From the NCBI RefSeq assembly GCF_001586785.1, contig NZ_LUFH02000055.1, positions 1 through 43,212 of the forward strand: 43,212 nucleotides of DNA, in the 5' to 3' direction. The stretch's first letter is position 1, and every line of letters starts with the position of its first letter. The stretch is from Sphaerospermopsis aphanizomenoides BCCUSP55. Lineage in GTDB: Bacteria > Cyanobacteriota > Cyanobacteriia > Cyanobacteriales > Nostocaceae. Made by a program: the position numbers and the translations under genes. The notes beneath the pieces were generated by a model. The model had not been told where the DNA came from, did not search any database, and was given only the letters and a program-made list of their open reading frames with translations. This document shows, piece after piece, positions 32,978 to 40,418 of this stretch.

Positions 32978-34468
32978 GTGAATATCCCTTTGATTACTCG
33001 TGCTGAAAAACATAACGAGAAAATAGCAATTGTGACAGATGAAGGAGCATTTACCTATCAGGATTTGCTTCGTATCTCTAGTCTAATTGCCGCAGGTCTG
33101 CTTAAGGATACAGAAGATTTACAAGAGCAGAGAGTTGCTTTTCTTATTCCACCTGGGTTTGAGTATGTAGCCACTCAGTGGGGAATTTGGCGTGCTGGGG
33201 GAATAGCGGTACCTCTTTGTATTTCCCACCCGCGACCAGAATTAGAGTATGTGATTACCAATTCAGGCGCATCAATTATTGTTGCCCATCCCCAATTTGA
33301 GGATATATTACGCCCAATTACCCAAGCACAAAATTTGCGCTTTATTCTCACCTCAGAAACGCTCCCAGATCATGTTGGTAGTCTCCCAGATGTAGATATT
33401 AAAAGACGGGCATTAATTCTCTATACGAGTGGGACAACAGGTAAACCCAAGGGTGTGGTGACAACCCATGATCATATTCAAGCGCAAGTAACTAGTTTAA
33501 TTACTGCTTGGGAATGGACATCGGATGACCGCATTTTACATATACTGCCTTTACATCATATTCATGGGATTATTAACGTCCTAACTTGTGCTTTATGGGC
33601 TGGTGCGGAATGCCACATATTGAGCAAATTTGATGCTGAAACTGTGTGGCATCGAATTTGTGAGGTTAACTTAACCCTATTGATGGCAGTACCAACAATT
33701 TATGTAAAATTAATTGCTGCTTGGGAAAATGCTACTCAGGAACGCCAAAAAACCATGTCACAAGGCTGTGCGAAAATGCGTTTGATGGTTTCTGGTTCAG
33801 CAGCTTTACCAGTGCAAGTATTAGAAAAGTGGCAAAGTATTAGCGGTCATTTTCTCCTAGAACGCTATGGAATGACAGAAATTGGTATGGCGCTATCCAA
33901 CCCTTTACACGGTCAAAGGTACGCAGGATATGTGGGTCAACCTTTACCACAAGTAGAAGTTAGATTAGTAGATGAAAGTGGAGAATTAGTTTCACCAGGA
34001 ACACCAGGAGAAATTCAAGTTAAAAGTCCTGGAGTGTTTTTAGAATATTGGCAAAACCCCCAAGCAACAGAAAAAGCATTTAGCAATGGCTGGTTCTGTA
34101 CTGGAGATACGGCCATAGTCGAGAATGACAACTATCGTATTTTAGGACGAATGAGCGTTGATATCATCAAAACGGGAGGGTATAAAGTTTCCGCTTTAGA
34201 AATTGAGGAAGTGTTAAGAACCCATCCAGATATTCAGGAATGTGCAGTAGTTGGGGTTGCTGATTTAGAATGGGGTGAGCGAGTTTGTGCAGCTTTAGTA
34301 TTGCGATCGCAACGCCAATTGACATTAGAAGCTTTTAGGAGTTGGGCAAAGGAACAATTGGCAGTTTATAAGATTCCCACTCGAATTATCATAGTTGATG
34401 AATTACCGCGCAATGCTATGGGGAAAGTAACTAAACCGCAGGTGGTTGAACTATTTCACGCAGGATAA
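32978..34468 (+). CDS. Acyl-CoA synthetase, malonyl-CoA synthetase (MatB/ACSF3)-like
   Basis: The protein has 496 residues, of the AMP-forming ANL superfamily. The P-loop is LYTSGTTGKPKGVVTTH (near residue 150). LPLHHIHGIINVLTCALWAG and the FDAETVWHRI stretch match malonyl-CoA/methylmalonyl-CoA ligases of the MatB/ACSF3 kind. The hinge is GRMSVDIIKTGGYKVSALEI and the C-terminal lysine motif is PRNAMGKVTKP. It would join a short dicarboxylate or carboxylate to CoA at the cost of ATP to AMP; the precise acid is unproven. The start is GTG at 32978, because no in-frame ATG is near and the frame begins MNIPLITRA. Confidence 0.88.
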   Translation: MNIPLITRAEKHNEKIAIVTDEGAFTYQDLLRISSLIAAGLLKDTEDLQEQRVAFLIPPGFEYVATQWGIWRAGGIAVPLCISHPRPELEYVITNSGASIIVAHPQFEDILRPITQAQNLRFILTSETLPDHVGSLPDVDIKRRALILYTSGTTGKPKGVVTTHDHIQAQVTSLITAWEWTSDDRILHILPLHHIHGIINVLTCALWAGAECHILSKFDAETVWHRICEVNLTLLMAVPTIYVKLIAAWENATQERQKTMSQGCAKMRLMVSGSAALPVQVLEKWQSISGHFLLERYGMTEIGMALSNPLHGQRYAGYVGQPLPQVEVRLVDESGELVSPGTPGEIQVKSPGVFLEYWQNPQATEKAFSNGWFCTGDTAIVENDNYRILGRMSVDIIKTGGYKVSALEIEEVLRTHPDIQECAVVGVADLEWGERVCAALVLRSQRQLTLEAFRSWAKEQLAVYKIPTRIIIVDELPRNAMGKVTKPQVVELFHAG

Positions 34469-34561
34469 TAAGCCGATAATTAACCCATCCTATAATATCA
34501 GCAATTTGCTTGTAGCAGTGCTGCGCTATCCCCGCAAAAAGTGTTACAATAAGTCATGAGT

Positions 34562-34586
34562 TTAAAGATGTCAAAAATATCTTTAA
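34562..34586 (+). promoter_or_regulatory. Inverted-repeat operator candidate before the small protein/HNH pair
   Basis: TTAAAGAT and ATCTTTAA are perfect inverted repeats around nine bases, 22 bp before the start codon at 34608 and just after a TACAAT element (34545-34550) that could be a -10 box. Such placement suits autorepression. Confidence 0.45.
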
Positions 34587-34607
34587 TAAGAGAGATGGTA
34601 AATCATC

Positions 34608-34865
34608 ATGAAAACATCAATCAGTATTAATCTAGCTTATGAAGAAATAATCAACTTTCTTGCGGCTGGGATAACATCTCAAAGTTTAATTGAATTTCAA
34701 GCATCAGAAACGGTAAAAGAAAGAGTGGCTGATCTAATTTTTCGTGAGAAGAATGAGGGTATTTCTTCAGACGAAAAATCAGAATTAGATCATTATCTGA
34801 TTTTGGAACATTTATTAAGATTAGCAAAAGCTCGCGCTTATGATTTTATTAAAGAGGAGGCTTAA
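34608..34865 (+). CDS. Small acidic protein paired with HNH nuclease, possible antitoxin
   Basis: The 85 residues are mostly helical and acidic. The first part (KTSISINLAYEEIINFLAAG) may be a short strand plus helix, and the rest contains SSDEKSELDHYLILEHLLRL followed by an AKARAYDFIKEEA end. I do not know a named family. The gene lies nine bases before an HNH endonuclease gene and shares its promoter region with an inverted repeat. Small helical protein plus nuclease resembles a toxin-antitoxin or immunity pair, but other cyanobacterial pairs of this type have no proven toxicity. Confidence 0.6.
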   Translation: MKTSISINLAYEEIINFLAAGITSQSLIEFQASETVKERVADLIFREKNEGISSDEKSELDHYLILEHLLRLAKARAYDFIKEEA

Positions 34866-34874
34866 AATTTAATT

Positions 34875-35318
34875 ATGGAGCGTCCTTATTTGAATCAAGA
34901 AGTTCGCCGTTTAGTTGCCAAAAGAGCCGATTATTTATGTGAATATTGTCTTATTTCTGAAAATGATACCATTCTCGGATGTGCCATTGATCATATTATT
35001 AGTATTAAACATGGTGGCTCATCAAATATAGATAATCTCGCTTATTGTTGTGTGTATTGTAATCGTTTTAAAGGGAGTGATATTGGTTCAATCATTTTCG
35101 ATAAAAAAGAATTTTTCCGTTTTTATCATCCTCGTTGGGATAATTGGGGAGAACATTTTCAACTGAATGATTCTACAATTGAACCGCTGACAGATATAGG
35201 ACAAGTAACTGCTAGGATTTTAGGATTTAATGATCAACTTCGTTTATTAGAACGTCAATTACTTATTGATAAGAAAAAATATCCTTCTTCTGTGGCAATT
35301 AGAAGAATGAAGACTTGA
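34875..35318 (+). CDS. HNH endonuclease
   Basis: The protein has 147 residues. Zinc cysteine pairs are CEYC (near residue 22) and CCVYC (near residue 57). The catalytic core is DHIISIKHGGSSNIDNLAYC with the DH and HGG elements, then NRFKGSD. The tail (IIFDKKEFFRFYHPRWDNWG) is typical of cyanobacterial HNH proteins that act on DNA with unknown specificity. It lacks a fused DNA-recognition domain, so it may depend on a partner. The partner may be the small protein nine bases upstream. Convergent with a DUF2281-like gene. Confidence 0.85.
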   Translation: MERPYLNQEVRRLVAKRADYLCEYCLISENDTILGCAIDHIISIKHGGSSNIDNLAYCCVYCNRFKGSDIGSIIFDKKEFFRFYHPRWDNWGEHFQLNDSTIEPLTDIGQVTARILGFNDQLRLLERQLLIDKKKYPSSVAIRRMKT

Positions 35319-35330
35319 GAAAATGTCTTC

Positions 35331-35591
35331 CTACGACTCACAAAATCCACCTCGACGTGCAGCCAGTTCCTGTTCAATTTCGTCCTCGTTCAGCAGTCGC
35401 AAACCAGTCCTTATGGCTCGTTGTCGAATTTCCCATAATTTCTGTGCCAAGGGAGTTTGTGGTACAAAATCAGAGGCGGGGGTGGTTGTTTCTGGTTCTG
35501 ATTTTAGGAGTTCCACAAATTCCAAAACTTTTTGTTGCTTTTCGGGTGCGAGTTCTCGCCAGTTTTCCAGTAGTTCTTCTTCTTTACTCAT
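35331..35591 (-). CDS. DUF2281-like antitoxin protein (orphan)
   Basis: The protein has 86 residues. EELLENWRELAPEKQQKVLE is typical of DUF2281-type proteins of cyanobacteria, which serve as antitoxins to PIN toxins. The C-terminal half ends ELAARRGG, a frequent end for these proteins, and probably wraps a toxin. No toxin gene is beside it on the same strand; the PIN remnant at 27092-27233 is 8 kb away. The opposite strand contains open frames, but they are shadows of this gene. Confidence 0.65.
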   Translation of the reverse strand: MSKEEELLENWRELAPEKQQKVLEFVELLKSEPETTTPASDFVPQTPLAQKLWEIRQRAIRTGLRLLNEDEIEQELAARRGGFCES

Positions 35592-35890
35592 AAATACCTC
35601 ACTGTTAAATGATATTTCTATTTTAATTGCAGAAAACTTTGTTTGTGGGGTTTCCTTTTGTCAATCCAATCTACAAGAAGAGCGATCTGCTTGCATCACT
35701 GCTACGCGATCGCATTGCGGTTATCCCATCACTTAATCCTATTGCAATAATTATACCCCATCTGCGATACAATTAGAGGCTAAGTATACAACCAGATGAA
35801 AAAAATAGAGTGGGATAATTATTGGTGTCCACTTAAGATCAAAATTCTTTATCTGTTGGACTTCACACCCATTTCAACAAGGCAGTGAAA
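35592..35890. other. Intergenic region with part of an inverted-repeat element
   Basis: A possible element runs from GTGTCCAC (35825-35832) to GTGGACAC (35906-35913), perfect eight-base inverted repeats. Its right part overlaps the 3-prime end of the next gene and encodes that protein's last residues (VHRTAS). A 30-codon plus-strand frame from 35797 is not credible. Confidence 0.35.
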
Positions 35891-36703
35891 CTATGAAGCA
35901 GTTCGGTGGACACGATGATTAGTTAGTGAACGAAATCTAATATTTGGTTTGGACTGGTTTTCGTGTGGAGTTTGATTACTCAGAAACCTATCTAATGTAT
36001 CGAGAGATTGAATCATTTCATCCACCTCATTAGATGATTTTAGATGAAAATCCGCAAAGAAACGAATAGGCCGATAGAACCAAAAATAGTTCACGTCATC
36101 AATTATTTCATAACAAAATTCCCTGTAATTTCTAAGTTTACCGTTCTCCTTTAAAAGATACTCACCTATAGAATCCTGCAACTCGTTCCAAATTCCATAA
36201 GACCCACCTAATGCGCTTCTAACATTGATCAAATGTTTTCGTAGTTCTACATCATCCCCAGAACTTAATTTAACATAAGGTAATTCCTGAAGAATCTTAC
36301 TTGCCTGATAGAAATATAAAGCTGTTGTTCTTAGCGTAGATAATGAAAAACATCCTATGCCATTTGCCCATTCTGCATAATCACCTTTATTTTGCCATAT
36401 ATATTTGTATGGGAGATCGTTGGCAGCATTACCAGTTTTATTTGAAATAAGCTGTTGAAGACCAGTTTGCAAAATTGGATCTTTTTGATTTTGACGCTCT
36501 CTAATCTCTATAAGACGATCACGTAAGTCTTGTGTCGCAACTCGCAGAGGATCTAAATATTGAAGCTTAAGCTTATCTCGTTCCTCGTTCTCTTTTTCTT
36601 TTTGCTTTATGGCATAACCTGAACGCTGGGTAAACCAACCACTCAGTACACCTCCTATAATACCTAATAGTGCTGGCGCTAAAATTTTTAATATCTCAAC
36701 CAT
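35891..36703 (-). CDS. Hypothetical protein with one N-terminal membrane helix
   Basis: The protein has 270 residues. Residues about 5-27 (ILKILAPALLGIIGGVLSGW) form one membrane helix with a positively charged following segment (QRSGYAIKQKEKENEERDK), so most of the protein should be cytoplasmic. A helical stretch follows, then a domain with RSALGGSYGIWNELQDSIGE and NYFWFYRPIRFFADFHL that I do not recognise. The ATG at 36703 has an AGAGG ribosome site. The last few residues come from the inverted-repeat element 35825-35913, suggesting the original end was replaced. Confidence 0.6.
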   Translation of the reverse strand: MVEILKILAPALLGIIGGVLSGWFTQRSGYAIKQKEKENEERDKLKLQYLDPLRVATQDLRDRLIEIRERQNQKDPILQTGLQQLISNKTGNAANDLPYKYIWQNKGDYAEWANGIGCFSLSTLRTTALYFYQASKILQELPYVKLSSGDDVELRKHLINVRSALGGSYGIWNELQDSIGEYLLKENGKLRNYREFCYEIIDDVNYFWFYRPIRFFADFHLKSSNEVDEMIQSLDTLDRFLSNQTPHENQSKPNIRFRSLTNHRVHRTAS

Positions 36704-36790
36704 ATATACCTCTCTGAAATGGAAAAATCTCTGATACTGCTATTTAACACTTGGGGGAGGTGAAATCGCACCCCCTACCTAGTTTCTTTC

Positions 36791-39046
36791 TCACCCCTTC
36801 GGCGGATTTGGTGGACACCAAAACAGATTTTTACTGGACACTCCCAGAGATTCTAAAATCCCTTTCATTACATCTGTGCAGTACATCCAATGTCCCAAAT
36901 CGTCATACATCCGATCAGGATTAAACTCAAAATTGTAATGCAATACATTAGGCAGATTTGAGAACTCATCAGAGGATTGGGGAGAAAGAATCAACAGTTG
37001 AAAAGGCTTACCTTGACATTTTTTTTCCAACTTATTCAACAGATCAATTACTCCACCTCGGTCAGCAATTCCTGTACGAATAAATAACACTTGATCACAA
37101 TGATCGAGTACATACCAAAACCTTTCCGAACGTGCCGTATAACGAACTCGCATCCGTTCATGGACGGGAGACATATCGTTAACAGGGTCTTCCGTGTCCT
37201 CAACTTCATGGGCAAAGGATAGACCGCCCCATTTGCTATGATAAATTCTGCGTTCGTCGGAATTGTAATGCAGCAAATGAGGATTCCACATATCATAAAA
37301 ACGGTTTTCGATGATGTCCGCAATATCTGCAATCTTGGTGGTGCGGGTCAAATCAAAGGGAAAGGCTGGACCATCGTATTCCATTTTGTACAACATCATG
37401 CGGACAGCACAGCGATCGCCTAAAGGCAGAATAGCCACACGGCTAATATCCGATAATTTGCACTTGTATTGCAAAAATACTGCTGATTTAGGTGGTGCTT
37501 TCACCCGGCTTTCTAACCCTTCTTTGCCAATCATCATGGTACGAAAAGGTGCATCGGCATGAAGTGGATCTTCATATACACCCGATGGCATGGCTTTTAA
37601 TGCCTTACGTACCTCCGGCCACATCGGCTGGATGTTGTACTCGTTATCTGATTCGTTGATGATCCAGAGGTGATGTTCGTCTTTTTGCAAAATCCCCAGA
37701 TGCCCATCATAAAACAAAACTTGTGAGTTATTCGGTGCAAAGAGATTGAAGGCGGCACTGTATTCTACTTCAGCACCAGGGGGGATATCCACAGTTGTAG
37801 CGATCACGCCATCCTCTTGTACAGCAAAAAATGGGAGTATTCCTTTCTGAGCATTTTTAGCAATGTAGATACCTGGAATTAATCCTGCCTTGTTTTGCAG
37901 TACAGTTTGTAGTTCTTGCCAATAGGGAGCGATGGTATAACTATATTTTGATGGATTTTTAATCCGCAAACTCTTCTCTTCGATACAAGCACAGACATAG
38001 AAACCTGCATCATCAAGGTAAATGGGGACTTCGTTCGGTTGCCAAAAGCGTTGTTTTTCTTTTGCTAATTCGTCTTTTTCGATGTGGAAGAGGCGCAGGT
38101 CTATGGCCTCATACATCAGGTTATGACCGATGGTGTTAGGGTGAGATGGGTCAAAAGATATTCCCTCTTGCCAGCGTCCCTGACCATTATCTAATGGTGC
38201 TAACCAATCTAAAATTGGCACACCCCAATTCAACATTCGGTTATGTGTATCCTTCAACAGCCAATGATGTTCAGGGGAAAAATCGCCATTGGGATAGACT
38301 CCCCCTAAAATTGGACGTGCGCCCAGTGTCCGGGTCATTTTTACCAACTGCTGCAAGCCACTTTCAAACCGCCTTTGTACTGCCCTGCGTTCATGAGGAG
38401 GACAGTAAGCTAACCCTTCGTTACCCAAAGATAAGGCAATAATCACTATATCTGGTTTTTCCGGGGTGACAACTGAGGCAAATCGGGCGATCGTTCTGCT
38501 AACATTTGCTCCCGACTCTGATAAATTTATGACTTGATGCCCATATTTTTGCTGCAAATCCTGTGCCAACTGCCAAGCCCAACCTCTCAATAACCAAGCC
38601 TTCTGTCCTAATGCAACAGAACTGCCAATAACCACAATTTTCAGACCGCCGGACTCTTTTTCAACGGGTTTAATGTCAGAAATATCCTGAAAGTATCCAA
38701 AGGGATAGGGCTGTAAATAACCATAAGCACCATCATCCACAGTAATAGTACGGGACTGTTCTTCAGGTTTAATTGGTAGCCAACGGTTTGCACCTATAGC
38801 TTCCCATTGTCCACGGCCTTTGGCATCAATGCGTACATATTTGTATTCTACTCTTTGGTAATCATCAGACTCCAAAGATGGCTGAATGTCAATTTCTTTA
38901 TCTGTCCACCATAAAGGATAGCAGTCGGCACTTGTACGGAGGTGAATACATTTGTTAATGTCCCACAATCCCAATTCGGGAGTAGAACCGACGATACCAA
39001 TGGATTCACCAGTTTGTGTGTATGCACTAACCTGGAATTGATACAT
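36791..39046 (-). CDS. CBM20 / SGNH hydrolase / DUF1796 three-part fusion protein
   Basis: The protein has about 751 residues from the ATG at 39046; a TTG nine codons earlier also fits but has no ribosome site. Residues about 1-110 look like CBM20, a starch-binding module (GIVGSTPELGLWDINKCIHL, then VEYKYVRIDAKGRGQWEAIG). About 140-320 is a GDSL/SGNH hydrolase: KIVVIGSSVALGQKAWLLRG with the catalytic Ser block, ALSLGNEG, and FDPSHPNTIGH with the Asp-x-x-His block. An unassigned region follows. About 535-740 is a DUF1796-type domain (papain-like peptidase-related): ILPLGDRCAVRMMLYK, FPFDLTRTT, then HDH-free HCDQVLFIRTG. No signal peptide is visible. Role unknown; a surface-glycan or starch-linked esterase is a guess. 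Confidence 0.75.
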   Translation of the reverse strand: MYQFQVSAYTQTGESIGIVGSTPELGLWDINKCIHLRTSADCYPLWWTDKEIDIQPSLESDDYQRVEYKYVRIDAKGRGQWEAIGANRWLPIKPEEQSRTITVDDGAYGYLQPYPFGYFQDISDIKPVEKESGGLKIVVIGSSVALGQKAWLLRGWAWQLAQDLQQKYGHQVINLSESGANVSRTIARFASVVTPEKPDIVIIALSLGNEGLAYCPPHERRAVQRRFESGLQQLVKMTRTLGARPILGGVYPNGDFSPEHHWLLKDTHNRMLNWGVPILDWLAPLDNGQGRWQEGISFDPSHPNTIGHNLMYEAIDLRLFHIEKDELAKEKQRFWQPNEVPIYLDDAGFYVCACIEEKSLRIKNPSKYSYTIAPYWQELQTVLQNKAGLIPGIYIAKNAQKGILPFFAVQEDGVIATTVDIPPGAEVEYSAAFNLFAPNNSQVLFYDGHLGILQKDEHHLWIINESDNEYNIQPMWPEVRKALKAMPSGVYEDPLHADAPFRTMMIGKEGLESRVKAPPKSAVFLQYKCKLSDISRVAILPLGDRCAVRMMLYKMEYDGPAFPFDLTRTTKIADIADIIENRFYDMWNPHLLHYNSDERRIYHSKWGGLSFAHEVEDTEDPVNDMSPVHERMRVRYTARSERFWYVLDHCDQVLFIRTGIADRGGVIDLLNKLEKKCQGKPFQLLILSPQSSDEFSNLPNVLHYNFEFNPDRMYDDLGHWMYCTDVMKGILESLGVSSKNLFWCPPNPPKG

Positions 39047-39600
39047 TATGTTTTTCGCTGATTTAGGATACAATGCCTGATGGACAGGCTAAATCCTCAC
39101 AGATACCTTGAAAGATTATCACATAGAACACCTAGTGAGTATGAAAAATAATTGGAAAATTACCCAAGTTATAAACAGGCATAACCCGTTTTAGTTTTGT
39201 TTCACGCACAGACGCAATTTCCGTCAGGAGATCCCGCTTTCTTAGACGCAAAGCAAGAACGCAAAGTTAGATTTTTATATTCCAGAGATTGTAGAATAAG
39301 ATCATTTTGAATCTGGTTGAATATTTATAGCGGTATGCACTTGCATAAAATCCAAAATTTACCTAAAAACCTATACACTAAAAGACTTTCAATTCTGTTA
39401 CCTGTTCACTGTTATCTGCTATATGATCAGAACATATCAGGTTCAAGTAGATCAAAGATTTTTACTAGATTTTATAGAAAAAGTATGGTTAGTAAAATCA
39501 GGTTATTTAGCCCTTTTTCGCACTAAGTTTGCGGCAGGAGAATCTATAGTAAATCGCCGCTATTTGTTTAATGTTAGTATGGGATAAGCTTTCTTTATTA

Positions 39601-39912
39601 ATTGATAATTGATAATTGATAATTGATAATTGATAATTGATAATTGACAATTGACAATTGTTTCATTCCAGGTTTAAAACCTCTCCTTTCAAGGATAGGA
39701 CTTACGCACAAGTCACGGAATAATGAATTAAGTTCACCGTTCGCGTAGCGTGCGCTCAGGTGTTACCGAAGGGTAGAGAAGCGGGTTTGAGAGATATTTT
39801 GCGTAAGTCCTGAAGGAAAAAAAATCAAACAGTTCCTATGTTCCTATTCCCCAATCCTCTCACTTCTAGAGAGAGGTAATTGTCAATTTTCAATTGTTAA
39901 TTGTCCATTGTT
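39601..39912. repeat. Dispersed palindromic repeat family, copy C (inverted, split by a MITE), with heptamer array
   Basis: Begins with ATTGATA x about 6 and ATTGACA x 2 (a heptamer array, 39601-39660). Then GGTTTAAAACCTCTCCTTTC, the MITE, the C-rich/T-rich block and ATTGTCAATTTTCAATTG. Read on the minus strand this is the block order of copy B. Confidence 0.7.
39697..39811. mobile_element. 115-bp MITE with AGGACTTACGCA inverted ends
   Basis: Perfect 12-bp terminal inverted repeats: AGGACTTACGCA (39697-39708) and TGCGTAAGTCCT (39800-39811). AAGGA (39691-39695 and 39813-39817) may be a target duplication, each one base away from the ends. The inside has no frame. Non-autonomous elements with this end are frequent in Nostocales and are moved by a transposase encoded elsewhere. 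Confidence 0.75.
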
Positions 39913-39916
39913 GAAA

Positions 39917-40096
39917 TCTGGACTATGGAGTGAGGCAGAAACTAATTCTCAACATGGTATTTTAGCATTAAATCTGGAAAGTACAGAAATTGAGTTATTA
40001 TAACTGAGCAATATAATTGCAGAAATAGAGGATGATAAAGACGACATTTCACTATTTCCTAATAAATCGGATAATCTAATATTTGAAGCTCTCTAA
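39917..40096 (+). pseudogene. Coding remnant interrupted by a nonsense codon
   Basis: One frame gives SGLWSEAETNSQHGILALNL then ESTEIELL, a TAA at 40001, then in the same frame LSNIIAEIEDDKDDISLFPN, KSDNLIFEAL and TAA at 40094. Start and upstream part are absent, cut off by repeat copy C. Both halves have coding-like composition. I cannot name the parent gene. Confidence 0.45.
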
Positions 40097-40351
40097 ATAA
40101 AGTACACAATTTGTTTACTTTCTCTATATAAAAAACTGGTTTTTATACAGAAGACTGTTATATTTATGAATTAATTGGTGACTTGTACATTGACACCAAT
40201 AATAAACATATAATGTTGATTATAACAGTTAATACCAAATTTTATGTTTGAGTTTAGAAGATATTATTCTTGGGGTTAGCCACTCTGTCCACAGACTATG
40301 TCAACTTTATGTTAAAATTATATCAAAATATGACAATTATTCAAGATTAAT

Positions 40352-40376
40352 TTGACATAATTTTGCATTTTGTCAA
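40352..40376 (+). promoter_or_regulatory. Inverted repeat before gyrA
   Basis: TTGACA (40352-40357) and TGTCAA (40371-40376) are six-base inverted repeats around 13 bases, and TAAAAT at 40387-40392 could be a -10 box. It might be a regulator site or simply overlapping promoter elements. GGAG at 40404-40407 is the ribosome site. Confidence 0.35.
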
Positions 40377-40418
40377 GCATAAAGGCTAAAATCTACATTT
40401 TTTGGAGTTTTGTTGTTT

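Larger units (their letters stand above)
39047..40418. other. Repeat-rich region before gyrA
   Basis: 1.4 kb with no intact gene. It holds a dispersed repeat piece near 39240-39265, repeat copy C with a heptamer array (39601-39912), a MITE (39697-39811), a coding remnant (39917-40096) and the gyrA control region (40352-40407). The 69-codon frame at 39317 lacks coding character. Confidence 0.5.

Noticed and set aside
35323-35736. Long plus-strand frame opposite the DUF2281-like gene
   Set aside because: Serine-rich shadow of the minus-strand gene, whose protein fits a known family.
39317-39526. 69-codon plus-strand frame
   Set aside because: Composition is not coding-like; in a decayed, repeat-rich gap.
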